Source: Halomonas sp. (GTDB lineage: Bacteria; Pseudomonadota; Gammaproteobacteria; Pseudomonadales; Halomonadaceae). Taken from it: 64,000 nt of DNA. This document shows, piece after piece, positions 8,309 to 18,158 of this stretch. Both the position numbers and the translations under genes were made by a program. The stretch lies in the NCBI RefSeq assembly GCF_017983445.1, contig NZ_JAGOBJ010000001.1, forward strand, positions 61,632 to 125,631, given 5' to 3'. Each line of letters begins with the position of its first letter. Position 1 is the first letter of the stretch. Below the pieces are notes generated by a model. The model was not told the DNA's origin and did no database searches. It saw only the letters and a program-made list of their open reading frames with translations.

Positions 8309-9076
8309 ATGGATAAGATGGTAAACCACTTAGAAGAGCAATTTCAGGCGCTTGGGTCACAGGAAACGGTCATGCCTGAGTATTCTGATCAGGACCATAT
8401 TCTGATCATTGAAGATGACAAGCGTTTGGCAGAACTCACTCGGGACTATCTGGAAGCTAACGGTTTTCAGGTCACGCTAGAGGCCGATGGGGCTAAAGGT
8501 ATGGACCGCATTCTTACCCTGCAGCCGGATTTAGTGATTCTGGATCTGATGCTCCCGGGTGAGGATGGCCTGTCAATTTGTCGTCGGGTACGGCCGAATT
8601 TTGCAGGTCCCATCATGATGCTGACGGCGCGCACTGACGATCTTGACCAGATACTTGGCCTAGAAATGGGGGCTGATGACTATGTGCCCAAACCCGTTCA
8701 GCCGCGTGTATTGCTTGCCCGCATGCGCGCTTTGCTGCGCCGCGCGGATGGCCCGGCGCCCAATGGTGAAATGCGCTTACGCTTTGATAATCTGGAGATT
8801 GACAATGCGACGCGTGAAGCATGGCTGGGGGGCGAGCGCATTGACCTGACCAGCGCTGAATTTGATCTTCTATGGCTATTGGCGCGCAATGCTGGCCGGG
8901 TATTGACTCGCGAAGAGATCTTCAACGATCTGCGCGGTATTAAGTACGATGGGCAGGACCGCTCCATCGACGTACGCGTATCGCGTATTCGGCCCAAAGT
9001 GGGAGACGATCCCAACCAGCCACACCGCATAAAAACGGTACGCAGCAAAGGCTATCTATTCGTGAAAGATAGTTAA
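8309..9076 (+). CDS. rstA: OmpR-family response regulator, RstA-like
   Basis: A receiver domain (about residues 28-140) is followed by an OmpR-type winged helix (about 155-250). The acidic pocket is IIEDD near residue 35, the phosphoacceptor is Asp79 in VILDLMLPGEDG, and the conserved Thr and Lys are in MLTART and VPKPV. The C terminus (RSIDVRVSRIRPKVGDD, KTVRSKGYLF) is that of RstA-type regulators. Start is uncertain: GTG 8306, ATG 8309 or ATG 8318 are all in frame next to GGAG at 8303-8306. The receiver has an extra ~25-residue polar N-terminal lead. It is followed 17 bp later by the kinase, so the two form an operon. Targets are not evident. Confidence 0.85.
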   Translation: MDKMVNHLEEQFQALGSQETVMPEYSDQDHILIIEDDKRLAELTRDYLEANGFQVTLEADGAKGMDRILTLQPDLVILDLMLPGEDGLSICRRVRPNFAGPIMMLTARTDDLDQILGLEMGADDYVPKPVQPRVLLARMRALLRRADGPAPNGEMRLRFDNLEIDNATREAWLGGERIDLTSAEFDLLWLLARNAGRVLTREEIFNDLRGIKYDGQDRSIDVRVSRIRPKVGDDPNQPHRIKTVRSKGYLFVKDS

Positions 9077-9093
9077 TATTAAGGGTACGTTCG

Positions 9094-10689
9094 ATGCGGC
9101 AGCTGCTTAGCCATAGCTCGTTTTTTAAATTCTATTTACTGCTGGGCCTGGCGCTGTGTGCCGTATTGTTAATCGCACTAGGCGGTCGCTCATTTATTGA
9201 ACAAGTGCGCCGGGAAGATTACCGCGAGCAGCTCGTAGCCCTGCCCATGTCGCTGATGACCCATCAGCTTGGCGAGGTTAGCGAGGACGAGCGCAGCTTG
9301 CTGATAGGCCGTTTCACCGAGCGCCTCGGTATGCAGTTTACCTTGCGACGCATCAGCGAGGTAAAGCTGGGTTACTTTGCCAGCAAGCGCATCGAGCGTG
9401 GCAGTGTAGTCGTGACCGATGACCCGTGGCGCTTGCGCCAGCGAGTGCCCGGTGATGAGTGGCTGCTTGAAGCTTCCCTACCTGCCTGGAGCGAGCGCCA
9501 ATGGCAAGGCAGCATGTTGCTACTCGGTGAATGGTTGACAACACTGCCGGCGGGGGAGCACGAGGCCGCGCTGGCGATGCTACGCTCCGGCAGTTGGCCG
9601 CTGTCTCTTCTACATACCCTGCCAAATAATTTAACCACCAAGCAGCAAGGCCAGCTGGCGATGGGCAACGTAATAACCTTGCTGTCATCTGAAAAGCTCT
9701 CCATTAGCCTGCTTTACCAATTGCCTAATTCAAGCACGTGGTTATTGGCTGGGCCTATTACGCGTGGCGATACGCTACCGATGAATTTACAGCTACCGCT
9801 GTTGCTCGGAGCCATGGCAGTGCTGTGTTTAATCATCTATCTGATTATGCGCCGCATAGAGACGAGAATGGCGCGTCTGGAGCTGGCCGCTACCCGCATC
9901 GCCAGCGGCAGGCTTGAGACCCGTGTGAAAGTCGAGAGTGACGACTCACTAGGGCGTTTGGGCATGGCCTTCAACGGAATGGCAAGCCAGGTGCAAACTC
10001 TGCTACGTGGTCAACAAGAGATGATTCGCGCCGTTTCCCATGAACTGCGCACCCCGGTTGCCCGCATTCGTTTTGCCGTACAAATGGTTGAGGACATGAC
10101 CGATCAGCCTGCGATCCGGCGTCAGTTGCAGGGGATTGACGCCGATATTGCAGAGCTTGATGAGCTCGTTGATGAAATTCTTACCTATGCCCGTTTAGGT
10201 GGCGAAACGGTAAATGGCGCCGAGCTTGAAATGGCACTGGTGGACTGCCGCGCCATGGCCGAACGGGTGATCGATACGTTGGCGCCTCTACATGAAGGGC
10301 TGACCATCGAGTTGACCGACGGCCCCGATATTGAGCTTTTGGCCGAACCGCGCTATTTACAGCGGGCACTGCAAAACCTGGTAAGCAACGCCTGCCGCTA
10401 CGGGAAAAACCACATTACCATTCGGCTCTGGAGCGAAGTTCAGCTGGTACGTATCGATGTCGAGGATGATGGCCCCGGCATACCTGCAGAGGCGCGTATC
10501 GATGTCTTTAAACCGTTTACCCGCCTGGATGACAGCCGGGCGCGAAGCCTCGGGGGCTATGGTTTAGGGCTTTCCATCGTGCAGAAAATCATGGCAGGCC
10601 ACGGGGGCAGCGTTACCGTCGACACCAGCCCGACCCTCGGCGGCGCCCGCTTTACGTTGCTGGTTCCTCGTCGTGAACCGCTGGCTTGA
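9094..10689 (+). CDS. rstB: Sensor histidine kinase, RstB-like
   Basis: A 531-residue inner-membrane kinase paired with the upstream regulator. Layout: TM1 (about 11-31), periplasmic sensor (about 32-233), TM2 (about 234-252), HAMP, dimerisation/phosphotransfer helix with His316 in VSHELRTPVARIRF, and HATPase domain with the N box (NLVSNACRYG), G1 (DDGPGIP) and G2 (GYGLGLSIV). A periplasmic DDP...RVPG..WLLE stretch resembles RstB. The periplasmic domain is longer (about 200 residues) than I would expect for RstB. The last 38 bp overlap the end of convergent metR. Confidence 0.85.
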   Translation: MRQLLSHSSFFKFYLLLGLALCAVLLIALGGRSFIEQVRREDYREQLVALPMSLMTHQLGEVSEDERSLLIGRFTERLGMQFTLRRISEVKLGYFASKRIERGSVVVTDDPWRLRQRVPGDEWLLEASLPAWSERQWQGSMLLLGEWLTTLPAGEHEAALAMLRSGSWPLSLLHTLPNNLTTKQQGQLAMGNVITLLSSEKLSISLLYQLPNSSTWLLAGPITRGDTLPMNLQLPLLLGAMAVLCLIIYLIMRRIETRMARLELAATRIASGRLETRVKVESDDSLGRLGMAFNGMASQVQTLLRGQQEMIRAVSHELRTPVARIRFAVQMVEDMTDQPAIRRQLQGIDADIAELDELVDEILTYARLGGETVNGAELEMALVDCRAMAERVIDTLAPLHEGLTIELTDGPDIELLAEPRYLQRALQNLVSNACRYGKNHITIRLWSEVQLVRIDVEDDGPGIPAEARIDVFKPFTRLDDSRARSLGGYGLGLSIVQKIMAGHGGSVTVDTSPTLGGARFTLLVPRREPLA

Positions 10690-11590
10690 CCCCGGTTAGC
10701 ACGGCAAACGATGTTTCCCGGGCGGTACGCAGAAAATCCTGCATCCAGGGAGCCTCAAGCGTCTCCTCGCGAACGGCGGCGTACAGCGTACTCCAGATAC
10801 CATGCTCACCCAGTTTGACGGCCTTGACGTAATCTCGCTCCAGATATTCCGTCAGCGCCCAGTTAGGCAGGGAGCATACGCCACGCCCGCTGGCCACCAG
10901 CTGCATCATCATGATGGTTAGCTCGGCCGTGCGGATCTCCTGAGGGCGTACATTGGCTGGGTCCAAAAATTGGGTAAACACATCCAGGCGGGCCTGTTCA
11001 ACGGGATAGGTAATCAACGTCTGATTGGCAAGCGCCTGGGGCTCGATAAAGACCCGGTTGGCATAGTCGTGCTGGCGCGCTACCGCGAGTAACCCTTCAT
11101 ACCGAAACAGTGGCGCATAGTGAACGCCATCCAGCGGCTGCGGATCGGCGGTGATTACTAGATCGAGCTGTTCACGGGCCAGAGCCGGCAGCGGGTCAAA
11201 GTGATGGCCGCTGGGAATATCAATTTCCACTTCCGGCCAGTGGTCACGAAAGTAGTCTACTGTCGGCATCAGCCACTGAAAGCAGCTATGGCATTCGATT
11301 GCCATATGCAGTCGGCCCTGCTCGGTACCCGCCAGGCGCGCCACATCACGCTCGGCTTTGCGCACTTCAGGAAGTATCTGGTCGGCTAACGTTAGCAGCC
11401 GTAAGCCCGCACGGGTGAATTCGACAGGGCGCGTTTTGCGTACAAATAGCGGGCTATTGACCCGGCCTTCCAGGTCCTTTAACTGGTGAGAAAGAGCCGA
11501 CTGAGTGAGGTGGACACGTTCAGCTGCCTCGACCAGTGAGCCTGTTTCACGTAGGGCGAGCAGTGTACGTAAATGGCGTAGCTCAATCAT
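10652..11590 (-). CDS. metR: LysR-type regulator of methionine biosynthesis, MetR
   Basis: A 312-residue LysR-type activator. An N-terminal winged helix-turn-helix (residues about 3-60: LRTLLALRETGSLVEAAE, LTQSALSHQLKDLE) is followed by the effector-binding domain. The stretch ECHSCFQWLMPTVDYFR around residue 100 is diagnostic of MetR, which senses homocysteine and activates metE and related genes. The gene is divergent from a short reading frame resembling the start of metE, the normal partner. An upstream TGAA/TTCA dyad fits the MetR site. Its stop codon overlaps the 3' end of the convergent kinase gene. Confidence 0.9.
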   Translation of the reverse strand: MIELRHLRTLLALRETGSLVEAAERVHLTQSALSHQLKDLEGRVNSPLFVRKTRPVEFTRAGLRLLTLADQILPEVRKAERDVARLAGTEQGRLHMAIECHSCFQWLMPTVDYFRDHWPEVEIDIPSGHHFDPLPALAREQLDLVITADPQPLDGVHYAPLFRYEGLLAVARQHDYANRVFIEPQALANQTLITYPVEQARLDVFTQFLDPANVRPQEIRTAELTIMMMQLVASGRGVCSLPNWALTEYLERDYVKAVKLGEHGIWSTLYAAVREETLEAPWMQDFLRTARETSFAVLTGVKPAVHDEEPAT

Positions 11591-11658
11591 GGCGGGCGAC
11601 TTTCACGGTGTTTATTAAAAGGCTGGTTTGCTTCATCGTAAGGCCGTGGTCAGAATAT

Positions 11659-11672
11659 GTGAAATTATTCAC
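11659..11672. promoter_or_regulatory. Candidate MetR operator
   Basis: Dyad GTGAA-ATTA-TTCAC between divergent metR and the metE-like frame. The known MetR consensus is TGAA-N5-TTCA; here the spacer is 4 nt, so the match is in the half-sites and the position rather than exact. Confidence 0.45.
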
Positions 11673-11688
11673 GTTACAAGGTTTCATC

Positions 11689-11763
11689 ATGACAGTTTCT
11701 CATATTCTCGGCTATGTGCGTATGGGTGATCAGCCTAACGTTACAAGCCTTGAAAACGAGTGA
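11689..11763 (+). pseudogene. Probable remnant of the metE N terminus
   Basis: ATG at 11689 opens 24 codons beginning M-T-V-S-H-I-L-G-Y-V-R-M-G-D. Cobalamin-independent methionine synthases begin with the pattern H-x-L-G-[FY]-P-R-[IVM]-G, and metE is the usual divergent partner of metR. After the G-D-Q the similarity stops (no R-E-L-K helix) and a TGA ends the frame. The remaining ~140 bp to the end of ppk holds no gene. The simplest reading is a large deletion of metE that left promoter, operator and first dozen codons. A regulatory leader peptide is the alternative. Confidence 0.5.
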
Positions 11764-11834
11764 ATGAATAGCCGGAGGGAAAAGCAGGCGTCAACAGGCC
11801 GACGCCCGACACTCATTGGGTAACTAAAACATGC

Positions 11835-11865
11835 AAGCCCCGCCACTTGATTAGCGGCGGAGCCT
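11835..11865 (-). terminator. Probable terminator of ppk
   Basis: On the minus strand, 3' of ppk, a 10-bp stem (two G-U pairs) AGGCTCCGCC / GGCGGGGCTT with an 11-nt loop is followed by GCATGTTTTAG. The T-tract is short. This and the metE remnant are all that I see in the 314 bp between metR and ppk. Confidence 0.55.
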
Positions 11866-11904
11866 GTAAAATTTATGACGCGCTTTAATGGTTAGCTTTA
11901 ACCA

Positions 11905-14097
11905 CTAGCTTTTGGACGCGTAGGCATAAAGCAGCGTTTCCTGGGCGCTTATCGCGTCGCCATTGCCAGCATCTTGTAGGCGGTAGCTGCCATCGCTTTG
12001 CAGTAGCCAGCTCTGGCAGTTATCCACCAGATAGGTTTCCAGGTCTTTGCGTACCCGGGTAGCGAGCTTTTTATCCAGCAGCGGAAAACAGGTCTCGACA
12101 CGGTGGAACATGTTACGCGACATAAAATCAGCGCTTGAGCACCAGGTTTCCGATTTGCCGTCGTTATGGAAGTGGAATACCCGGGTATGCTCCAGAAAGC
12201 GGCCAATAATCGAGCGAACGCGGATATTTTCAGAAATGCCCGGCAGGTTGGGTTTTAAGCAGCACATCCCGCGAATGATTAAATCGCACTCAACGCCCGC
12301 TTGAGAAGCACGGTAAAGCGCCTTGATCAGCTTGGGCTCGGTCAGCGAGTTGCACTTGATAATGATATGCCCGCGTTTGCCCTTGAGCGCCAGCTGGGCT
12401 TCGCGATCGATCATTTCGACTAAGCGCTCATGCAGGGTAAACGGAGCATGCAACAGGGTATCAATCTTGCGCGCCCGACCCATTCCCGAGAGCTGCTGAA
12501 AGACTTTATGCACATCGGCACACAGCGCCTTGTTGGCGGTCAGCAAGCTGTAATCGGTGTAGAGCTTGGCGGTTTTAGAGTGATAGTTACCCGTGCCCAG
12601 GTGTGCGTAATGGCGCAGTTCACCCTTTTCGCGCCGCACGATATGCAACATCTTGGCGTGGGTTTTATACGCCATGATGCCATAGATCACGATTGCCCCG
12701 GCTTCTTGCAGACGTGATGCCAGCTGGAGGTTGTCAGCTTCGTCAAAGCGCGCGCGCAGCTCGATCACCACGGTAACTTCCTTGCCTTGGCTGGCCGCAT
12801 CGACCAGCGCACTCACGATAGACGATTCTGCGCCTGTGCGGTAAAGCGTCTGTTTGATGGCTAGAACGTCGGGGTCACGGGCCGCCTCACGCAGCAGCTC
12901 TTCGATCGGGGAAAACGACTGGAACGGATGATGCAGAAGCACGTCGTTTTTAGCGATTGCCTCAAACAAACTGCCCGTTTTCAGCATCTTAGGCACGCTT
13001 GCCGTATAGGGGCGATAAACAAGCTCAGGGCGATCGACATCCCCCAGCACTGACATCATGCGGGTGAGGTTCACCGGCCCCTGAACGCGGTATAAATCGT
13101 CTGGATCCAGCTCGAACTGGCGCAGTAAAAAGTTTATCAGGTCATCCGGGCAGTTATCGGCGACTTCCAGACGCACACCTCGCCCATAGCGGCGTGCCAA
13201 TAGCTCACCGCGCAGCGCAGATGCCAGGTCGGAGACTTCTTCAGGGTCAACGGTCATATCCGCGTTACGGGTCAGCCTGAACTGATAGCAGCCGCGTACG
13301 CGCATGCCGGGAAAAAGCTCCTCGGCATGGGCATGAATCATCGAGGACAGAAACACATATTCAGAAAACCCCTCGGCACACAGTTCCTTGGGAAGCGGCA
13401 TCAACCGGGGAAGCGAACGGGGGGCGGGGAGGATCGCCATGCCTCCCGCCCGGCCAAAGGCATCCTTACCCTCAAGCTCCACAATAAAGTTAAGGCTCTT
13501 GTTAACCAGCCGGGGGAAGGGGTGTGAAGGGTCAAGGCCGATAGGGCTGATGACCGGCATGATTTCGTTATTGAACAGCTCGTACACCCAGGCTTTCTGC
13601 TCATCGGTCCACTGGTCGCGGCGCCGAAAGCGCAGGCCCTGGCTTTCAAGGGCAGGTAGCAGGGTGTCATTGAGAATCTGATACTGACGGGCGATCTGCT
13701 TATGGGCAATTTCGGAAATTTCCGCAAGCACCGCTTTGGGCAAGCGACCATCGGCGGCCGTCGTATCGTCGCCCAGAGCCATTTGATGTTTTAAGCCGGC
13801 CACGCGAATTTCAAAAAACTCATCCATGTTGGATGAGAAAATAAGCAGGAACATCAGGCGATTAAGCAGCGGATGCGCATCGTCTAATGCCTGCTCCAGG
13901 ACACGAATATTAAACTGCAGGTGTGACAGTTCACGGTTGAAGTAGAGCTGAGGATCGTCTAAATCGGTTTCAGGCAGCGATTCTCTGGCATGCACGCCAT
14001 TGGGAGTGCGATTAATGCGTAGCGGTAAGCCATCAATTTCGACATTCAGTGACTCGCTGAGTAATAGCGCCGTAGATGGTGAAACATGATCGTCCAT
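11905..14097 (-). CDS. ppk: Polyphosphate kinase 1
   Basis: A 730-residue enzyme that polymerises the gamma-phosphate of ATP into inorganic polyphosphate. The N-terminal, head and two C-terminal phospholipase-D-like domains are all present. His480 (YKTHAKMLH) corresponds to the autophosphorylated His435 of E. coli PPK, and His499 (YAHLGTGNY) to His454, with the same 19-residue spacing; NRELSHLQFN and FSSNMDEFFE mark the N-terminal domain. It is about 40 residues longer than E. coli PPK, mostly at the N terminus. AGGGGAG precedes the ATG. A Pho-box cluster about 90 bp upstream suggests induction by phosphate starvation. No ppx follows. Confidence 0.96.
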   Translation of the reverse strand: MDDHVSPSTALLLSESLNVEIDGLPLRINRTPNGVHARESLPETDLDDPQLYFNRELSHLQFNIRVLEQALDDAHPLLNRLMFLLIFSSNMDEFFEIRVAGLKHQMALGDDTTAADGRLPKAVLAEISEIAHKQIARQYQILNDTLLPALESQGLRFRRRDQWTDEQKAWVYELFNNEIMPVISPIGLDPSHPFPRLVNKSLNFIVELEGKDAFGRAGGMAILPAPRSLPRLMPLPKELCAEGFSEYVFLSSMIHAHAEELFPGMRVRGCYQFRLTRNADMTVDPEEVSDLASALRGELLARRYGRGVRLEVADNCPDDLINFLLRQFELDPDDLYRVQGPVNLTRMMSVLGDVDRPELVYRPYTASVPKMLKTGSLFEAIAKNDVLLHHPFQSFSPIEELLREAARDPDVLAIKQTLYRTGAESSIVSALVDAASQGKEVTVVIELRARFDEADNLQLASRLQEAGAIVIYGIMAYKTHAKMLHIVRREKGELRHYAHLGTGNYHSKTAKLYTDYSLLTANKALCADVHKVFQQLSGMGRARKIDTLLHAPFTLHERLVEMIDREAQLALKGKRGHIIIKCNSLTEPKLIKALYRASQAGVECDLIIRGMCCLKPNLPGISENIRVRSIIGRFLEHTRVFHFHNDGKSETWCSSADFMSRNMFHRVETCFPLLDKKLATRVRKDLETYLVDNCQSWLLQSDGSYRLQDAGNGDAISAQETLLYAYASKS

Positions 14098-14143
14098 AAT
14101 GGCTCCCCTGCATTAATGGCCTCAAACTAGCATAGCGTGGTAC

Positions 14144-14205
14144 CTGTCATTCAAAGCAGTATGCGGGAGAAAGATGACAGATAAATGTCATATATCTGTC
14201 ATCTT
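14144..14205. promoter_or_regulatory. Pho-box cluster with 13-bp inverted repeat between hemB and ppk
   Basis: On the plus strand 14185-14202 reads ATGTCAT-ATAT-CTGTCAT, one mismatch from the PhoB consensus (two CTGTCAT half-sites 11 bp apart). Another CTGTCAT is at 14144-14150, and the opposite-strand half-site ATGACAG at 14174-14180. The half-sites at 14171-14183 and 14193-14205 form a perfect 13-bp inverted repeat with a 9-nt loop, which might also act as a hairpin at the hemB 3' end. Location upstream of ppk fits PhoB control, known for ppk in several gammaproteobacteria. The best box is oriented away from ppk. Confidence 0.65.
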
Positions 14206-14217
14206 GAGCGTGGATGT

Positions 14218-15243
<1,026 letters not shown>

Positions 15244-15395
15244 TTAAGGATCGTAAATCAATGCCCGTAGGCTTGCGTTGAGTATATCAGGCATGTCTTA
15301 CGGCGAAAGCCGCCTTGTGGCTCTGGATAAGACTGACTAAAGTTAGCGATTGCTTGCCGGTTGGCAATAGGTAAGTCTGCGATAAGGAGATAGGC

Positions 15396-16055
15396 ATGAC
15401 CAAACAGGTAGCGGTGGTATTGGCGGGCTGCGGTGTGTTTGATGGTTCTGAAATTTATGAAACCACCTTGACGCTGCTGCGCTTGGATCAGTTGGGTATT
15501 GGTTATCGCTGCTTTGCGCCCGATATAGAGCAGCATCATGTGGTGAACCATCTTACCCAGGAGGAAGCAGAAGGCGAGACACGCAATGTGCTTCAGGAAT
15601 CGGCGCGCCTGGCGCGTGGCGATATTCAGCCGCTTACCGAGTTAAAAGCCGATGAGTTTGGCGCTGTCATTGTGCCGGGTGGTTTTGGTGTAGCGAAAAA
15701 TTTATCTGACTTTGCCAGTGAAGGCGACAACATGCAGGTGCTGGAAGCCTTTAAAGAGGCGCTGGCAGGCTTTCGGGAAGACGCCAAACCGATTGGCCTG
15801 ATGTGCATCGCCCCCGCGCTGGTGCCACGGCTGCTGGGCGACGGCATCGCGGTAACCGTGGGCCACGACCCAAGTGTGTCGGGTGCAATTAGCGCCATGG
15901 GTGGCCTGCATCGCAGCTGCGCAGTGGATGATATTGTCGTGGACCTTGAGCACCGCGTGGTCACCACGCCCGCCTATATGCTGGCTACCCGCATCAGCGA
16001 AGCGGCAACGGGTATTTTTAAGCTGGTAGATCGTATTGATGAAATGATGGATTAA
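15396..16055 (+). CDS. elbB: Isoprenoid biosynthesis glyoxalase ElbB
   Basis: A 219-residue DJ-1/PfpI-superfamily protein (class I glutamine amidotransferase-like fold). It starts with VAVVLAGCGVFDGSEIYE and contains IVPGGFGVAKNLSDFA and GLMCIAPAL; the Cys in the last motif is at the nucleophile elbow. E. coli ElbB has weak glyoxalase activity and was linked to isoprenoid production. A carotenoid cluster is present elsewhere in this window, but the two are not adjacent. Strong GGAG site before the ATG; single gene with its own terminator. Function in vivo is uncertain for the whole family. Confidence 0.9.
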   Translation: MTKQVAVVLAGCGVFDGSEIYETTLTLLRLDQLGIGYRCFAPDIEQHHVVNHLTQEEAEGETRNVLQESARLARGDIQPLTELKADEFGAVIVPGGFGVAKNLSDFASEGDNMQVLEAFKEALAGFREDAKPIGLMCIAPALVPRLLGDGIAVTVGHDPSVSGAISAMGGLHRSCAVDDIVVDLEHRVVTTPAYMLATRISEAATGIFKLVDRIDEMMD

Positions 16056-16081
16056 TCAGCAGTAGTTGACGGTATCTAAGC

Positions 16082-16118
16082 AAAAGCCTCTGCCATCAAT
16101 GATGACAGAGGCTTTTTA
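16082..16118 (+). terminator. Rho-independent terminator of elbB
   Basis: Eleven-bp stem AAAAGCCTCTG / CAGAGGCTTTT (16082-16092 and 16106-16116) with a 13-nt loop that has its own ATC/GAT pairing, followed by further Ts. The A-tract on the left could also serve leftward transcription. Confidence 0.85.
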
Positions 16119-16194
16119 TAGGATCTGCTTATAGAATCTTCCGTGAATCGCCTATTGTCGCGCATCGTTGATTGGTGAAACTGATATTCGCGAT

Positions 16195-16980
16195 TTAGAG
16201 ATTTTGCTCTTCGGCGGCCGCTTTTTCATCACGCTTTTTGCGCACTAAACGGCCAAACAGCAGGCCGACCTCATAAAGCAGGTACATAGGCAGAGCGAGC
16301 AGGGTTTGCGATACCACATCCGGTGGGGTCAGCAGCATGCCGATAATAAAACAGCCTAGAAAGATATACGGGCGCTTTTGAGAAAGGCTTTGTACACTTG
16401 CCGCGCCGGATAAAATCAACAGAAACGTCGCGATGGGGATTTCAAACGCCACGCCGAAGGCGAAAAAGAGTTTCAGTACAAAGTTAAGGTACTGATTAAT
16501 ATCGGTCATTACTGTGACGTTTTCAGGCCCTGTCTGGGTAAAAAACGCAAACAGCAGCGGAAACACCACGTAATAGGCAAACGCCGCGCCCGCATAAAAA
16601 AGCCCAATACTGGACACCAGAATCGGTATGGCCAGAGTCTTTTCATTATCGTAAAGCCCTGGCGCGATAAATGCCCAGGCCTGATGAAGCACAAACGGGA
16701 TCGCGATAAAGACCGCGACCACCAGGGTCAGCTTGAAGGGCGCCAGAAACGGTGAAGCTACTTCGGTCGCAATCATCTGCGAGCCCGGCGGCAGTAATGC
16801 CATTAGCGGCTCGGCCACAAAGCTGTAAATATCGTTAGCAAAAGCGTAGAGGCCTAAAAAGACCACCAGAATAACCACCACCGCGCGCACCAGACGCATA
16901 CGAAGCTCGATTAAATGCTCAATCAAAGGGGCTTGGTGCTGATCGTTTTGGGGCTCCCGAGCGTCGCCAGGGTTACTCAT
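16195..16980 (-). CDS. tatC: Sec-independent protein translocase subunit TatC
   Basis: A 261-residue inner-membrane protein with six hydrophobic segments; it recognises twin-arginine signal peptides together with TatB. Typical motifs: HLIELRMRLVRA at the N terminus, the periplasmic loop P-L before helix two, and FVLHQAWAFIAPGLYDNEK after it, with the conserved Phe/Glu region. The C-terminal tail is charged. Its ATG overlaps the tatB stop by 4 bp, so translation is probably coupled. Last gene of the leftward ubi-his-tat run. Confidence 0.96.
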   Translation of the reverse strand: MSNPGDAREPQNDQHQAPLIEHLIELRMRLVRAVVVILVVFLGLYAFANDIYSFVAEPLMALLPPGSQMIATEVASPFLAPFKLTLVVAVFIAIPFVLHQAWAFIAPGLYDNEKTLAIPILVSSIGLFYAGAAFAYYVVFPLLFAFFTQTGPENVTVMTDINQYLNFVLKLFFAFGVAFEIPIATFLLILSGAASVQSLSQKRPYIFLGCFIIGMLLTPPDVVSQTLLALPMYLLYEVGLLFGRLVRKKRDEKAAAEEQNL

Positions 16981-17429
16981 GGGTGATTACTGTCCTTTGG
17001 AGTGGTCGCCTTTGAGGGCTCTGAAGTGGTGTCTGGCGCAGAAGTGTCCGGCGCTGCTGCATTGACTTCCTGCAGAGCGTCATCCAGATGAGAGCTTGCC
17101 TGGGCGACGCGCCGCTCGGTTTCATTTGGGGATGGCGTCGCGGGCTTTGAAGCGCCTGACGTTGAAGGCTTATCGACAATACTCTCAACGTCTTTCTTGG
17201 CTTTCTTCAAGCTATCGTTAATGGTCTTTTGCTGTTCATTAAGCGTTTGGCGAAGTTCTTCCGCTTCAAGCTGCGCGCTGATTTCGCGCTGCATGCCGGA
17301 TACCGTGCGCTTAATTTTGCCAATCCACAAGCCTGCCGTGCGCGCCGCCCGAGGGAGGCGCTCAGGGCCAAGCACCAACAGGGCAACGACACCGACAAGC
17401 ATCAGTTCAAGAAAGCCGATATCCAGCAT
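16977..17429 (-). CDS. tatB: Sec-independent protein translocase subunit TatB
   Basis: A 150-residue protein with one N-terminal membrane helix (residues 3-20, starting MLDIGFLELMLVGVVALLVLG), the G-P-E-R-L-P hinge that distinguishes TatB from TatA, an amphipathic helix rich in Lys/Arg/Glu, and a disordered Ser/Thr/Pro-rich tail. It forms the signal-peptide receptor with TatC. It lies 3 bp after tatA and overlaps tatC by 4 bp. Confidence 0.95.
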   Translation of the reverse strand: MLDIGFLELMLVGVVALLVLGPERLPRAARTAGLWIGKIKRTVSGMQREISAQLEAEELRQTLNEQQKTINDSLKKAKKDVESIVDKPSTSGASKPATPSPNETERRVAQASSHLDDALQEVNAAAPDTSAPDTTSEPSKATTPKDSNHP

Positions 17430-17432
17430 GGT

Positions 17433-17699
17433 TTACTTGCGCTCTTCGTTACGTGCCGCACGTTCTTCTTCGGCCTGAACGTCATAGGTGTTGACCGGCT
17501 CTTCATGAGTGACCTTGGCGTGCGAAGGCCCGGCGTCTTTCTTCTCGTCGTCTTTATCTTCCTCGTGCACCGCTTTTTTAAAGCCTTTAATGGCGCCACC
17601 CAGATCGGTGCCCACGTTACGCAGTTTCTTGGTACCGAAGATCAAGATGATGATGCCTAAAACAATAAGCAGCTGCCAAATACTGATGCCACCTAACAT
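17433..17699 (-). CDS. tatA: Sec-independent protein translocase subunit TatA
   Basis: An 88-residue pore-forming Tat subunit: membrane helix ([22 protein letters not shown]), the F-G-T-K-K-L hinge typical of TatA, amphipathic helix ([12 protein letters not shown]), and a charged C-terminal tail. Oligomers open the pathway for folded cofactor proteins. GAGGAT precedes the ATG. It starts 33 bp downstream of hisE and is followed at once by tatB and tatC. Confidence 0.95.
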   Translation of the reverse strand: MLGGISIWQLLIVLGIIILIFGTKKLRNVGTDLGGAIKGFKKAVHEEDKDDEKKDAGPSHAKVTHEEPVNTYDVQAEEERAARNEERK

Positions 17700-17732
17700 A
17701 TGCGTATCCTCACTGATTCAAATGCGTGTTGT

Positions 17733-18095
17733 TTATGATGGTGTGCGGGCGGCTTTTTCGTCGTGACCGGAAATATCAAAGCGCCTTGCCAACTCGTTTA
17801 AAACATCCTGATGATCAAGCTCCAGATGAGACAACATGACCAGGCTATGAAACCAAAGATCGGCAGTCTCCGCGATAAGCGCCTGACGCTGTACTTCACC
17901 GCCGCGTTCGGCATCTTTTGCCGCCAGCAGCGTTTCGGTAGCTTCTTCACCCACTTTTTCGAGTATCTTGTTCAAACCCTTGTGATGCAAGGACGCAACG
18001 TAAGAATTCTCGGGAGAAGCGTTGCGCCGCTGCTTCAACACCTCGGCGAGGGCATCGAGCACGGGGGCATGATTAGGTGTTGAGGGGGTGTTCAT
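17733..18095 (-). CDS. hisE: Phosphoribosyl-ATP pyrophosphatase
   Basis: A 120-residue all-alpha pyrophosphohydrolase that hydrolyses phosphoribosyl-ATP to phosphoribosyl-AMP, the second step of histidine synthesis. Metal-binding acidic residues are in the [15 protein letters not shown] and [13 protein letters not shown] helices, typical of the family. The ATG at 18095 has TAAGGAG just upstream; an in-frame start at 18125 would add ten atypical residues. In Pseudomonas-like clusters hisI lies between ubiB and hisE; here only 63 bp separate ubiB and hisE and hisI is absent. Confidence 0.93.
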   Translation of the reverse strand: MNTPSTPNHAPVLDALAEVLKQRRNASPENSYVASLHHKGLNKILEKVGEEATETLLAAKDAERGGEVQRQALIAETADLWFHSLVMLSHLELDHQDVLNELARRFDISGHDEKAARTPS

Positions 18096-18158
18096 GAGTC
18101 TCCTTAAAACAGTGAGCAGCGTCATTACCGGTTAGGTGCCTGGCCGTCTGCAACCTTG

